From assembly GCF_900996245.1 (NCBI RefSeq), contig NZ_CAAJGK010000052.1, positions 1-64,000 of the forward strand: DNA of 64,000 nucleotides, written 5' to 3'. Position numbers and translations under genes: made by a program. This DNA is from Paraburkholderia sp. BCC1886. Its GTDB lineage: Bacteria > Pseudomonadota > Gammaproteobacteria > Burkholderiales > Burkholderiaceae. The notes under the pieces were generated by a model that was not told the DNA's origin, did no database searches, and saw nothing but the letters and a program-made list of their open reading frames with translations. Shown one piece after another: positions 41,632 through 51,051 of this stretch. Position 1 is the stretch's first letter, and every line of letters begins with the position of its first letter.

Positions 41632-43146
41632 ATGAAAGCCAGCCTCCAACTCCGCCTATCGCAGCATCTTGCGTTGACTCCCCAACTGCAGCAGTCCATC
41701 CGGCTGCTGCAGTTGTCCACGCTCGAATTGCAGCAGGAAGTCGCGATGGCGATCTCGCAGAATCCGCTTCTCGAGAACGAGGACGACTGGATTGCGAGTC
41801 CGCTGCGGGTGGCGGCCGACGGTTCGCTGATCACCCAGGCACCCAACTCTTCCCCGCCGTCCGACCAGATGGGCGGCAGCACGTCTTCATCGTCCAGCAG
41901 CAGCGAGCGCACCGAGAACGGCGAGCCGCAGGGCGTCGATGAATACAACGGTTTGGCAGGCGACGGCAACAGCGACTCGTCGCAATGGAATCTCGAAGAC
42001 TACGGCCGCTCCGGCAACGCGTCCGACGACGACGATCTGCCGCCGTTGCAAATCCACGAATCGAGCACCTCGCTACGCGACCATCTGATGGCGCAGTTGC
42101 GCACGACGAAGGCCAGCCAACGCGACCGCGCGCTCATCACCTTTCTGATCGAATCGCTCGACGACGACGGTTATCTCGCGGCAACGCTCGACGAAGTGAT
42201 TGGCGATCTGCCGGAAGAACTCGAAGTCGATCTCGACGAAATGAATGCGGCGCTGGCTTTGCTGCATAGCTTCGACCCGGCCGGCGTCGGCGCGCGCTCG
42301 GCCTCCGAATGTCTGAAGCTGCAATTGCTGCGGCTCGACGTCTCGCCCACTCGCACGCTGGCGCTCGACATCGTCGCGCATCATCTGGAACTGCTTGCCG
42401 CGCGCGATTTCACGCGACTGCGTAAGCATCTGAAAGCTAACGACGACGATCTGCGCGATGCGCATGTGCTGATCCGTTCGCTCGAACCGTTTCCCGGTGC
42501 GGCCTACGGCAAAGCCGAAGCGGACTACGTGGTGCCGGACATCATGGTGCGCAAGACGGCCCAGGGCTGGCAGGCCGAACTCAATCCGGACGTGGTGCCG
42601 AAGCTGCGCATCAACAACCTCTACGCGAACATTCTGCGCAATAACCGCGGGGATCCGGGCAGCGGATCGTTGCGTCAGCAACTGCAGGAAGCGCGCTGGC
42701 TGATCAAGAATATTCAGCAACGTTTCGAAACTATCCTGCGGGTCGCGCAGGCTATTGTCGAGCGTCAAAAGAGCTTTTTCGTGCACGGCGAAATTGCCAT
42801 GCGCCCCTTGGTTTTGCGGGAAATTGCTGATACGCTGGGTCTACACGAGTCGACTGTCTCGCGTGTGACAACCGGCAAATATATGTTGACGCCCTTCGGG
42901 ACGTTGGAGTTCAAGTACTTTTTCGGCTCACACGTTTCAACCGACACGGGCGGCGCGGCCTCTTCAACGGCCATTCGCGCGCTCATCAAGCAACTGATAG
43001 GAGCGGAAAACCCGAAATCGCCTCTCTCAGACAGCCGCATAGCCGAACTGCTGGCGGAACAGGGCTTCGTGGTCGCACGTCGTACCGTTGCGAAGTATCG
43101 CGAAGCACTGAAGATTCCAGCAGTCAACCTGCGCAAGTCTCTGTAG
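41632..43146 (+). CDS. rpoN: RNA polymerase sigma-54 factor
   Basis: The protein is 504 residues from the ATG at 41632. The activator-interacting region I is intact (LRLSQHLALTPQLQQSIRLLQLSTLELQQEV). An acidic, serine-rich region II (SSSSSSERTENGEPQG, DDDDLPPL) is followed by the core-binding domain and the HTH (LREIADTLGLHESTVSRVTTGKYM). The RpoN box ARRTVAKYREAL, which reads the -24 element, is near the C terminus. An in-frame extension to 41428 overlaps lptB and is not conserved-looking. It shares its run with ptsN/hprK/rapZ, as in many proteobacteria. Confidence 0.97.
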   Translation: MKASLQLRLSQHLALTPQLQQSIRLLQLSTLELQQEVAMAISQNPLLENEDDWIASPLRVAADGSLITQAPNSSPPSDQMGGSTSSSSSSSERTENGEPQGVDEYNGLAGDGNSDSSQWNLEDYGRSGNASDDDDLPPLQIHESSTSLRDHLMAQLRTTKASQRDRALITFLIESLDDDGYLAATLDEVIGDLPEELEVDLDEMNAALALLHSFDPAGVGARSASECLKLQLLRLDVSPTRTLALDIVAHHLELLAARDFTRLRKHLKANDDDLRDAHVLIRSLEPFPGAAYGKAEADYVVPDIMVRKTAQGWQAELNPDVVPKLRINNLYANILRNNRGDPGSGSLRQQLQEARWLIKNIQQRFETILRVAQAIVERQKSFFVHGEIAMRPLVLREIADTLGLHESTVSRVTTGKYMLTPFGTLEFKYFFGSHVSTDTGGAASSTAIRALIKQLIGAENPKSPLSDSRIAELLAEQGFVVARRTVAKYREALKIPAVNLRKSL

Positions 43147-43331
43147 CTCGTCGCCTCCCGCGGCGGGCATTCACCGGCCGCTCCGCACCTTGGCGGAAAG
43201 GCCGGCCGATGCGACCTGCCAGACGTCAGTCGAAGGGAAGCCCCCGCGGGGAAACGTCCCAGGCAAGCCGACAGATCGACCGGGCTTTCGTCATTGTGTG
43301 GACCAGGCGGCCATTAGCTTGGAGAAGCACT

Positions 43332-43688
43332 ATGAATCTGCAGATCAGTGGACACCACCTCGAAGTAACGCCTGCGTTGCGCGAATACGTGATCACCAAA
43401 CTGGATAGGGTGCTAAGACATTTCGATCAGGTCATCGACGGCAGTGTGGTCCTCTCGGTCGACAACCATAAGGAAAAGGACAAGCGACAAAAGGTGGAAA
43501 TCAACCTCCATCTGAAGGGCAAAGACCTGTTCGTCGAGAGTTGCGACAGCGACATGTACGCTGCAATCGATCTGATGATCGACAAGCTCGACCGGCAAGT
43601 CATCCGCCACAAGGATCGCCTGCAAGGCCATCAGCACGACGCGATCAAGTATCAACCGGCGCCGCAACTCGACGTGCCGCCGCAATAG
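43332..43688 (+). CDS. hpf: Ribosome hibernation promoting factor (HPF/YfiA family)
   Basis: A 118-residue short-form hibernation factor that binds the 30S decoding region in slow growth. The beta-alpha fold shows MNLQISGHHLEVTPALREYV, KVEINLHLKGKDLFVES and AAIDLMIDKLDRQVIRHKDRL. The ATG at 43332 has GGAG 7-8 bases upstream. The longer frame from 43209 lies in the rpoN-hpf gap. A strong terminator follows, so expression can be separate from ptsN. Its place after rpoN is conserved in beta- and gammaproteobacteria. Confidence 0.95.
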   Translation: MNLQISGHHLEVTPALREYVITKLDRVLRHFDQVIDGSVVLSVDNHKEKDKRQKVEINLHLKGKDLFVESCDSDMYAAIDLMIDKLDRQVIRHKDRLQGHQHDAIKYQPAPQLDVPPQ

Positions 43689-43727
43689 GAAAACAAGAAG
43701 CCGCTTCTGATTTTTCCTACCCAGCAA

Positions 43728-43755
43728 AACCGCCCTCCATCGGGCGGTTTTTTGT
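43728..43755 (+). terminator. Intrinsic terminator after hpf
   Basis: AACCGCCC and GGGCGGTT form an 8-bp stem with loop TCCATC, followed by TTTTTGTTTT. It lies 40 bp past the hpf stop. Confidence 0.92.
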
Positions 43756-43858
43756 TTTCCGGGCGTCTTTCCGGCGCGACGACCGGCACTCGAACGCATG
43801 TTTTGAAAAACCCATATCGCATCGATGGCGCGCCGCACCATCCGTAGCTACCCTGTTC

Positions 43859-43864
43859 TATAAT
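43859..43864 (+). promoter_or_regulatory. Possible -10 element upstream of ptsN
   Basis: TATAAT matches the sigma-70 -10 consensus exactly in an AT-poorer context after the hpf terminator. No good -35 is seen 17 bp upstream (CACCAT), so the promoter would rely on other contacts. Confidence 0.35.
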
Positions 43865-43981
43865 GTTCCGGTTACCATCGGGGTCAAGTTAGTTCTCACG
43901 GTCGCCGTGGGCATCATACGAATGGAACGCCACTCAAACGCCCCAGCGAGGAGAATCCAGGCCACGTTTTCGCCTGTCAAC

Positions 43982-44437
43982 ATGAATCGTTTAGCCAAAT
44001 TTCTTCCCCTCGAGAACGTCGTCATCGGACTATCGGTCACCAGCAAGAAGCGTGTATTCGAGCAAGCGGGCCTGATCTTCGAGAACCAGAACGGCATCGG
44101 TCGCAGCACGGTCACTGACAATCTGTTTGCGCGCGAGCGCCTCGGATCGACGGGGCTCGGCGAAGGCGTCGCGATTCCGCATGGCCGGATCAAAGGCCTG
44201 AAGCATCCGCTTGCCGCGTTCGTCCGTCTGGCCGATCCCATTCCCTTCGAATCGCCCGACGGTCAGCCGGTCTCCTTGCTGATCTTCCTGCTCGTGCCTG
44301 AACAGGCCACCCAGCAGCATCTGGAAATACTTTCGGAAATTGCCCAGCTGTTGTCGGATCGCGAAGCCCGCGAGCGGCTACACACGGAAGCAGACCCCGA
44401 AGCATTGCATCGCCTGCTCACTCAGTGGCAACCTTGA
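43982..44437 (+). CDS. ptsN: PTS IIA-like nitrogen regulatory protein PtsN (EIIA-Ntr)
   Basis: A 151-residue EIIA domain; the phosphorylated His is in GLGEGVAIPHGRIKGL. EIIA-Ntr is the terminal acceptor of the PTS-Ntr chain and regulates K+ transport and other processes rather than sugar uptake. The start at 43982 gives the usual length and the family's N terminus (MNRLAKFLPLENVVIGL) but has a weak ribosome site. An in-frame ATG at 43922 would add 20 residues. hprK follows after 127 bp with GC-rich hairpins. Confidence 0.95.
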   Translation: MNRLAKFLPLENVVIGLSVTSKKRVFEQAGLIFENQNGIGRSTVTDNLFARERLGSTGLGEGVAIPHGRIKGLKHPLAAFVRLADPIPFESPDGQPVSLLIFLLVPEQATQQHLEILSEIAQLLSDREARERLHTEADPEALHRLLTQWQP

Positions 44438-44464
44438 TGCATCGGCGGTTATCCGCACGCCGGT

Positions 44465-44529
44465 TACCCGCCAGCAAGCGGGTATCGTCCAGCACGGCGG
44501 GCGGCCCGCGTTAGCGCGGCCGCCTCTTT
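44465..44529 (+). other. Two GC-rich hairpins between ptsN and hprK
   Basis: TACCCGC-CAGCAA-GCGGGTA (44465-44484) is followed by GGCGGC-C-CGCG-TTAG-CGCG-GCCGCC (44500-44524) and then TCTTT. The second could act as a weak terminator or an mRNA processing structure that sets the ratio of ptsN to hprK. Confidence 0.4.
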
Positions 44530-44564
44530 GCCAGACACGCGGTCCACACTGGAGTCACTGACTC

Positions 44565-45533
44565 ATGGATACGTCCAGCATCAACGCCCAGAGCATTTTC
44601 GACGACAACGCCGCCACGCTGAAACTAAGCTGGCTGACGGGGCATGAAGGCTGGGAGCGCGGCTTTTCTGCGGAGTCGGTCGCAAACGCCACGTCGAGCG
44701 CCGACCTCGTCGGCCACTTGAACCTGATTCACCCGAACCGCATCCAGGTTCTCGGCGACGCCGAAACCGAATACTACAAACGCCAGACCGACGAGGACCG
44801 CTCGCGCCACATGGCCGAGCTGATCGCGTTGGAGCCGCCGTTCCTGGTGGTCGCAGGCGGCGTCGCGGCGCCTCCCGAACTGGTTTTGCGCTGCACCCGT
44901 TCGTCCACGCCGTTGTTCACCACGCCGATGTCGCCGGCCGCGGTCATCGACAGCCTGCGCCTTTACATGTCGCGCATCCTCGCACCGCGCGCCACGCTGC
45001 ATGGCGTGTTCCTCGATATTCTCGGCATGGGCGTGTTGCTCACCGGCGATTCGGGGCTCGGCAAGAGCGAACTCGGCCTGGAGCTGATTAGCCGTGGCCA
45101 TGGTCTCGTGGCCGACGACGCGGTCGACTTCGTGCGCCTCGGCCCGGATTTCGTCGAAGGCCGTTGCCCGCCGCTCCTGCAAAACCTGCTCGAAGTACGC
45201 GGCCTCGGCTTGCTCGATATCAAAACGATTTTCGGCGAAACCGCCGTCCGTCGGAAGATGAAACTCAAGCTGATCGTGCAACTGGTGCGCCGTCCCGATG
45301 GCGAATTCCAGCGTCTGCCGCTCGAAAGTCAAACCGTCGACGTGCTCGGCCTGCCCATCAGCAAGGTCACGATCCAGGTCGCGGCCGGCCGCAACCTCGC
45401 GGTGCTGGTCGAAGCGGCCGTGCGCAACACGATCCTGCAACTGCGCGGAATCGACACGTTGCGCGACTTCATGGATCGTCAGCGCCTCGCCATGCAGGAC
45501 CCCGACAGCCAGTTTCCCGGCAAGCTGATCTGA
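44565..45533 (+). CDS. hprK: HPr kinase/phosphorylase
   Basis: A 322-residue bifunctional enzyme that phosphorylates HPr on a serine and removes that phosphate. The N-terminal domain (~1-130) is followed by the catalytic domain with the P-loop GDSGLGKSELGLELISRGH. The family signature is LLEVRGLGLLDIKTIFGE, and the VLGLPISKVTIQVAAGRNLAVLVE tail is conserved. In proteobacteria the gene usually sits with ptsN and rapZ, as here, and is linked to PTS regulation rather than Gram-positive-style CcpA control. The stop overlaps the rapZ start (TGATG). Confidence 0.96.
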   Translation: MDTSSINAQSIFDDNAATLKLSWLTGHEGWERGFSAESVANATSSADLVGHLNLIHPNRIQVLGDAETEYYKRQTDEDRSRHMAELIALEPPFLVVAGGVAAPPELVLRCTRSSTPLFTTPMSPAAVIDSLRLYMSRILAPRATLHGVFLDILGMGVLLTGDSGLGKSELGLELISRGHGLVADDAVDFVRLGPDFVEGRCPPLLQNLLEVRGLGLLDIKTIFGETAVRRKMKLKLIVQLVRRPDGEFQRLPLESQTVDVLGLPISKVTIQVAAGRNLAVLVEAAVRNTILQLRGIDTLRDFMDRQRLAMQDPDSQFPGKLI

Positions 45534-46426
45534 TGCGAATAATCCTGATCACCGGCATCTCCGGCTCCGGTAAATCCGTCGCACTGAACGCGCTGGAAGA
45601 CGCGGGCTATTACTGCGTCGACAATTTGCCGCCGCGCTTTTTGCCGCAACTCGCCACCTACCTCGCCGACGATGGCCAGGAGCGTCTCGCGGTCGCAATC
45701 GACGCCCGCTCGAGCGCTTCGCTCGACGAAATGCCGGCCATGATTCGCGACCTCTCCCGCGCACACGACGTGCGGGTCCTGTTCCTGAACGCCAGCACGC
45801 AGTCGCTGATCCAGCGCTTCTCCGAAACGCGCCGCCGCCATCCGCTATCGGGCTCGACCGCGCACGACGCGGACGTCGGCCTGCTCACGTCGCTCGCCGA
45901 GGCGATCGAACGCGAGCGCGAACTGGTCGCGGGTCTCGCCGAATTCGGCCATCAGATCGATACCAGCGACCTGCGCGCCAACGTCTTGCGCGCCTGGGTC
46001 AAACGTTTCATCGAGCACAAGGACTCCGGCCTCGTGCTGATGTTCGAGTCGTTCGGGTTCAAGCGCGGCGTGCCGCTCGACGCCGATTTCGTCTTCGATG
46101 TACGCACGTTGCCCAACCCGTACTACGATCATGAATTGCGGCCGCTGACCGGTCTGGACAAACCCGTCATCGATTTTCTCGACGCGTTGCCGGTGGTTCA
46201 TGAAATGATCGACGACATCGAGAAGTTTCTGGCCAAGTGGCTGCCGCATTTCCGCGACGACAATCGGAGTTATCTGACGGTCGCAATCGGTTGCACGGGC
46301 GGTCAGCACCGGTCGGTGTTCATTGCCGAGACGCTGGCCGTGCGCCTCGCGTCGTCGTCGAACGTGATCGTGCGGCATCGCGATGCCCCCGTCGATGTCG
46401 GTCTGTCGTCGAAGTTAGTGGCTTAA
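45533..46426 (+). CDS. rapZ: RNase adapter protein RapZ
   Basis: A 297-residue P-loop protein. Walker A is ITGISGSGKSVAL, with YYCVDNLPPRFLPQL after it. The C-terminal RNA-binding region has YLTVAIGCTGGQHRSVF. In E. coli RapZ delivers the sRNA GlmZ to RNase E and so controls glucosamine-6-phosphate synthase. Whether a GlmZ-like RNA exists in this genus is not known from this window. The ATG overlaps the hprK stop by one base. Confidence 0.95.
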   Translation: MRIILITGISGSGKSVALNALEDAGYYCVDNLPPRFLPQLATYLADDGQERLAVAIDARSSASLDEMPAMIRDLSRAHDVRVLFLNASTQSLIQRFSETRRRHPLSGSTAHDADVGLLTSLAEAIERERELVAGLAEFGHQIDTSDLRANVLRAWVKRFIEHKDSGLVLMFESFGFKRGVPLDADFVFDVRTLPNPYYDHELRPLTGLDKPVIDFLDALPVVHEMIDDIEKFLAKWLPHFRDDNRSYLTVAIGCTGGQHRSVFIAETLAVRLASSSNVIVRHRDAPVDVGLSSKLVA

Positions 46427-46464
46427 CCGGCCGCATTGCGCGGCCTCAACCCGAGCGTTGCGCC

Positions 46465-47100
46465 ATGTCTTCTACCTCGCCTGTGCTTGCCGATGTGCCG
46501 CTGTTCCCCTTGCACACCGTGCTGTTTCCCGACGGCCTGTTGCCGCTCAAGATCTTCGAAGCGCGTTATCTGGATATGGCGCGCGCGTGTCTGCGCGAGA
46601 ACGCGCCGTTCGGCGTCTGCATGCTGAAAAGCGGTGCGGAAGTGGCGCGTGAAGACGAGCCTTCGGTGCCCGAAACAATCGGCTGCCTCGCCCAGATCGA
46701 GGAATGCGACGTGGAAACCGTCGGCATGCTGCTGATTCGCGCGCGCGGCACGCGACGCTTCCGGCTGCTGTCGCATCGCGTGGAAAGCGACGGCCTGCTG
46801 GTGGGAATGGCCGAAGCGCTCGGCGACGATCAGCCGCTCGAAGGCGACCAGCAACTGGCGAAGTTCGGCGCGTGTTCGGAAGTGCTCGAACGCATCATCG
46901 CCACGATCCGCGAACGGGACGCGGACGGCCTGCCGTTCGCCGAGCCGTTCCGGCTGGACGATCCGTCGTGGGTGTCGAACCGGCTCGCCGAAGTCTTGCC
47001 GATCGCGCTGCGCGCCCGTCAAAAACTGATGGAGTTGCAGGATGCCGGCGCACGGATCGACGCGGTTCATCACTACATGCAGCAGCATCAGTTGTTATAA
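46465..47100 (+). CDS. LON peptidase substrate-binding domain protein
   Basis: A 211-residue protein that is essentially a stand-alone Lon N-terminal domain (PF02190): VPLFPLHTVLFPDGLLPLKIFEARYLDM at the start and CLRENAPFGVCML following. No ATPase or protease domain is present, so it is not a Lon protease. The role is unknown; it may bind unfolded protein or peptides. The start at 46465 lies 38 bp after rapZ; the longer frame from 46237 overlaps rapZ and is spurious. It is convergent with mutY. Confidence 0.9.
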   Translation: MSSTSPVLADVPLFPLHTVLFPDGLLPLKIFEARYLDMARACLRENAPFGVCMLKSGAEVAREDEPSVPETIGCLAQIEECDVETVGMLLIRARGTRRFRLLSHRVESDGLLVGMAEALGDDQPLEGDQQLAKFGACSEVLERIIATIRERDADGLPFAEPFRLDDPSWVSNRLAEVLPIALRARQKLMELQDAGARIDAVHHYMQQHQLL

Positions 47101-47130
47101 GCGCCGGCGTTGAAACTAGGAAGTTAACGC

Positions 47131-48255
47131 TCAGATCAGCGAGCCCTGCAAACCATCCAGCAGTTTGCGCACCGGCGCCGGCACACCGAACGAATCGAGC
47201 TCGCTCAACGCGACCCATGCGGTATCCGCGTCGCCCAATGCGGCGAGCGTTCCCACTTTGGGATCCAGTTCTGCAAGACGCGGCTCGATATCCAGTTTGA
47301 AATGAGTGAACACATGTGTGAGCGGCGCGAGCGGCGATAGCGACTCGCGCGCGCCCTCTCCGCCGAACACCAATGCGCGGTCGGCCAAAGCCGCTTCGTC
47401 GGCGGCTTCGGGCAGGCTCCACAGACCGCCCCAGATGCCCGACGGCGGACGCTTTTCCAGCATCACCGCATTGCCGTCGCGCAGCACCAGCATCCACGTG
47501 CGCCGCGTCGGGACGGTTTTCTTCGGCCGCGACGTCGGCAACTCGCGCTGACGCCCCGTCACGTTGGCCACGCAGTCCGGCGCGAACGGGCAGCGCAGGC
47601 AGTCCGGCTTGCCGCGCACGCAAAGCGTGGCGCCGAGGTCCATCAGTCCCTGCGTGTAGGCGCCGACGTCTTCATCCGACGCGTTCGACGGCAGCAGCGA
47701 TTCCGCCAGCGTCCACATCGCGTTCTCGACTTTCTTCTCGCCCGGAAAACCCACCACGCCGAAGACGCGCGCCAGCACCCGCTTCACGTTGCCGTCGAGA
47801 ATCGTCGCGCGCGCGCCGAACGCGAACGACGCGATTGCCGCTGCTGTCGAGCGGCCGATGCCCGGCAACTCGGCCAGCGCCTCCACCGACGCAGGAAACG
47901 CACCGCCGTGCTGTTCGAGCACGGCCTGCGCGCAGCGGTGCAGATTACGAGCCCGCGTGTAGTAGCCGAGGCCGGCCCACAACGCCATCACGTCGTCGAC
48001 CGGCGCGATGGCGAGCGCCGCCACGGTCGGAAAGCGCGCGAGGAATTTCGCGTAGTACGGAATCACCGTCGACACCTGGGTCTGCTGCAGCATGATTTCC
48101 GACAGCCAGATGCGATACGGGTCGCGTGTGTTCTGCCACGGCAGGTCGTGCCGGCCATGCTGGCGTTGCCAGACAATCAGGCGCCCGGCGAAGTCGGGCA
48201 TGGCCGGGAAAGCCTGCTTGTCAGGCGCAGTAGACGGAGTGAGACGGGAAGGCAT
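47131..48255 (-). CDS. mutY: A/G-specific adenine glycosylase
   Basis: A 374-residue base-excision repair enzyme removing adenine mispaired with 8-oxoguanine. The HhH motif is LAELPGIGRSTAAAIASFAFG; the catalytic Asp is in LDGNVKRVLARVFG. The iron-sulfur cluster loop has the C-X6-C-X2-C-X5-C spacing (CVRGKPDCLRCPFAPDC). The C-terminal Nudix-like 8-oxoG recognition domain (~235-370) has WMLVLRDGNAVMLEKRP and HVFTHFKLDI. It starts just 6 bp after the mutM stop (TTG at 48261 is an alternative), so mutM and mutY form a GO-repair operon. Confidence 0.96.
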   Translation of the reverse strand: MPSRLTPSTAPDKQAFPAMPDFAGRLIVWQRQHGRHDLPWQNTRDPYRIWLSEIMLQQTQVSTVIPYYAKFLARFPTVAALAIAPVDDVMALWAGLGYYTRARNLHRCAQAVLEQHGGAFPASVEALAELPGIGRSTAAAIASFAFGARATILDGNVKRVLARVFGVVGFPGEKKVENAMWTLAESLLPSNASDEDVGAYTQGLMDLGATLCVRGKPDCLRCPFAPDCVANVTGRQRELPTSRPKKTVPTRRTWMLVLRDGNAVMLEKRPPSGIWGGLWSLPEAADEAALADRALVFGGEGARESLSPLAPLTHVFTHFKLDIEPRLAELDPKVGTLAALGDADTAWVALSELDSFGVPAPVRKLLDGLQGSLI

Positions 48256-48261
48256 CGGCAA

Positions 48262-49092
48262 TCAACGCTGGCAGGTGGGACAGAAATACGTGGAGCGCTG
48301 CCCTTGCACGATCTGTTTGATCGGCGTGGCGCAGACGCGGCAGGGCAACCCGGCGCGATCATAGACGAAATAATCGAGCTGGAAGTAACCGCTCTCGCCG
48401 TTGCTGCCGACGAAATCCCGCAACGTGCTGCCGCCCTTCTCGATCGCAGCGGCCAGCGTCACGCGCACCGCGTCGGCCAGCAACTCATAACGTACGAGCG
48501 ACACGCGGCCGGCCGCGGTCGTCGGCCGGATGCCCGCGCGAAACAGGCTTTCCGATGCATAGATATTGCCGACGCCGACCACGATTTCGCCGGCCAGCAG
48601 TGCCTGCTTCACCGACACTTTCCGCCCGCGCGTGAGACGATGCATCAGCAAACCGGTGAACGCCGGTGAAAACGGTTCGACGCCGAGATTCGCGAGCAGC
48701 GGGTGGCCGAGCACGTCGCCGGCTTCACGCGGATGCCAGAGCACCGCGCCAAACCGCCGTGGATCGCGATAACGCAGAATGAATTCGTCGAAGACCCAGT
48801 CGATGTGGTCGTGTTTCGCCGCGGCCGGCGGATGCGGCACATGGCGCAGCACCCGCAACGTGCCGCTCATGCCGAGATGCACGATGAACCAGCCCGCGTC
48901 GATTTCGAATAGCAGATACTTGCCGCGCCGCCCGACACGACGCACGACGTGTCCGCGCAAGGTGTTGGCAAGGTCGGCTGGAATCGGCCAGCGTAAGGCC
49001 GGCGCGCGTACGTCGACACGTTCGACCTTGCGCCCGGACACGTAGGGTTCGATTCCCCGTCGGGTAACCTCAACTTCTGGCAACTCTGGCAT
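48262..49092 (-). CDS. mutM: Formamidopyrimidine-DNA glycosylase
   Basis: A 276-residue bifunctional glycosylase/AP lyase for 8-oxoguanine. The catalytic N-terminal proline is exposed in MPELPEVEVTRRGIEP. The H2TH region contains VGVGNIYASESLFRAGI, and the C-terminal zinc finger holds two Cys pairs (CRVCATPI ... YFCPTC). It is directly upstream of mutY. It is divergent from the TPR-protein gene, with facing promoters in an 87 bp gap. Confidence 0.97.
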   Translation of the reverse strand: MPELPEVEVTRRGIEPYVSGRKVERVDVRAPALRWPIPADLANTLRGHVVRRVGRRGKYLLFEIDAGWFIVHLGMSGTLRVLRHVPHPPAAAKHDHIDWVFDEFILRYRDPRRFGAVLWHPREAGDVLGHPLLANLGVEPFSPAFTGLLMHRLTRGRKVSVKQALLAGEIVVGVGNIYASESLFRAGIRPTTAAGRVSLVRYELLADAVRVTLAAAIEKGGSTLRDFVGSNGESGYFQLDYFVYDRAGLPCRVCATPIKQIVQGQRSTYFCPTCQR

Positions 49093-49132
49093 GTCTAACT
49101 GGTCTGCAACTTGCGTGAGTGGTTGTGCGCGT

Positions 49133-49154
49133 ATTGTAGCGAGCGCGTTACAAT
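49133..49154. promoter_or_regulatory. Back-to-back -10 elements between mutM and the TPR gene
   Basis: ATTGTA (49133-49138) and TACAAT (49149-49154) form an inverted repeat with a 10-bp spacer. Each reads as TACAAT, a good sigma-70 -10, in opposite directions: toward mutM and toward the TPR gene. Good -35 elements are not obvious. Confidence 0.45.
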
Positions 49155-49179
49155 CGACCGAAACATTGAACGGATTTCC

Positions 49180-51051
49180 ATGAACCTGTCCTTCGTGAAG
49201 CTGTTTTCGAAGCGCCCGGCTAGCGCATTCCCGGCATCACATGCGCCGCACGCTGCGTTGGCTGCATCGGCCAATTCTTCGGCCCGTCGCGTGCTCGGTG
49301 CAGCGGTACTCGCCGTCTGGGCGCTGGCCGCCGTGCCCGCGCATGCGCAGGACCCCTCGCCGGATTCGGACGATACCTCGGTCACGCTGCCCGATCCTCT
49401 CGGGCCCGCATCGGCGGAAGACCAGAAGTCTCTACCCGGCGTGCAGCTATCCAGTCAGATCGTCTTCCAGGTGCTCGCCGCTGAGGTTGCGTTGCAACGC
49501 AACCAGCCGGCGCCCGCCTATCAAACCTACCTCGCCCTTGCACGCGATACGCACGACCCGCGTATGGCGCAACGCGCTACCGAAATCGCCCTGGCCGCGC
49601 AAAGCCCGACCGACGCGCTAGCCGCCGCGCAATTGTGGCTGCAGTATGCGCCGGAATCGGAACGCGCCGCACAGCTCGACGCCTCGCTGCTGGTGCTGTC
49701 GGGCAAGCCCGACGACGCCAAGCCGATCCTCGCTCGCGAACTTACGAAGGTGCCGGCCGGCAATCGCGGCAACGCGCTGCTCGCGTTGCAGTTGCTCATT
49801 TCGCGTGGGCCGAATCGCGTCGGTGGCCTGCATGTGCTGCAAGATCTGCTGAAGGACGACATGAACCGTCCGGAAGCGCAACTCGCCATCGCCCGTCAGC
49901 AAATCGTCGCCGACGACGCACCCGGCGCGCGCAAGTCGCTCGAACAGGCGCTCACGCTCAAGCCCGACTATCTGCCGGCCGCGCTGATGCTGTCGCAGAT
50001 GGGTCCCGAAGAGCGCAAGGAAGGCATCGCCTCGCTCGAGAAGTACGTGCAGCAGAATCCGAAGTCGCACGATGCACGTCTTGCGCTGGCGCAGATGTAC
50101 CTGGCGAGCGATCGCCTGGACGACGCGCAGAAGCAGTTCGAGACCATGCACAAGGACAACGCGAACGACCTCACGCCGCTGATGGCGCTCGCGCTGATCA
50201 AGATTCAGCAGAAGAATTATCCCGCGGCACAGACTTATCTGACGCAGTACGCGCAGCAGGCGGAGAAGACGCCGGGCGCCGATCCGGGTCAGGCGTATAT
50301 CTATCTGGCGCAGCTGTCGCTGGAACAGAAGAACGAAGCCGCCGCGAACGACTGGCTGAACAAGATTCCCCCCACCAGCCAGCAATACATGGCCGCGCAG
50401 ATCACGCGTGCGCAATTGCTCGCGAAGCAGGGCAGGGTCGACGACGCGCGCAAGCTGCTGGCCAATCTGCAGTCGCCCGATCCGCGTGACGAGGCTTTGC
50501 TCGTGCGTACCGACGCGGCCATCCTGTTCGACGCAAAGCGTTACCCGGAAGCGGAAGCGCGCCTGCAACAGGCCACCGCCGCGTTTCCCGGCGACCCGGA
50601 CCTCGCCTACGACTACGCAATGGCCGCTGAGAAAACCGGCCATTACGACGTGATGGAAGCGCAATTGCGCAAGCTCATCCAGACGCAGCCGGACAATCCG
50701 CAGGCCTACAACGCGCTCGGCTACTCGCTTGCCGATCGTAACCAGCGTCTGCCGGAAGCCGACCAGCTCGTCGAGAAGGCGGCGGCGCTCGCACCGAACG
50801 ACGCGTTCATCATGGACAGCGTCGGCTGGGTCAAATTCCGGTTGGGCGATACGCCGGACGCGATCAAGCTGCTGCGCAAGGCGTACGACCTGCAGCCGAA
50901 CGCCGAGATCGGCGCGCATCTGGGTGAAGTGTTGTGGAAGAGCGGCGATCAGGATCAGGCGCGTGCCGCGTTCCGCGACGCACGCAAGCTCGAACCGGAT
51001 AACGACACGCTCGTCAAAACGTTGCAACGTCTTCAGGTAAACGATCTTTAA
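49180..51051 (+). CDS. Exported tetratricopeptide repeat protein
   Basis: The protein is 623 residues from the ATG at 49180. A long N-terminal export signal (helix LGAAVLAVWALAAVPAHAQ, cleavage near residue 57) is followed by multiple TPR units (for example AQLAIARQQIVADDAPGARKSLEQAL, ARLALAQMYLASDRLDDAQKQFE, AYNALGYSLADRN) almost to the C terminus. It is probably a periplasmic or outer-membrane-associated scaffold. Its gene abuts lolB (ATG of lolB overlaps its TAA), a conserved pairing in betaproteobacteria that suggests a role in envelope assembly. Confidence 0.9.
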   Translation: MNLSFVKLFSKRPASAFPASHAPHAALAASANSSARRVLGAAVLAVWALAAVPAHAQDPSPDSDDTSVTLPDPLGPASAEDQKSLPGVQLSSQIVFQVLAAEVALQRNQPAPAYQTYLALARDTHDPRMAQRATEIALAAQSPTDALAAAQLWLQYAPESERAAQLDASLLVLSGKPDDAKPILARELTKVPAGNRGNALLALQLLISRGPNRVGGLHVLQDLLKDDMNRPEAQLAIARQQIVADDAPGARKSLEQALTLKPDYLPAALMLSQMGPEERKEGIASLEKYVQQNPKSHDARLALAQMYLASDRLDDAQKQFETMHKDNANDLTPLMALALIKIQQKNYPAAQTYLTQYAQQAEKTPGADPGQAYIYLAQLSLEQKNEAAANDWLNKIPPTSQQYMAAQITRAQLLAKQGRVDDARKLLANLQSPDPRDEALLVRTDAAILFDAKRYPEAEARLQQATAAFPGDPDLAYDYAMAAEKTGHYDVMEAQLRKLIQTQPDNPQAYNALGYSLADRNQRLPEADQLVEKAAALAPNDAFIMDSVGWVKFRLGDTPDAIKLLRKAYDLQPNAEIGAHLGEVLWKSGDQDQARAAFRDARKLEPDNDTLVKTLQRLQVNDL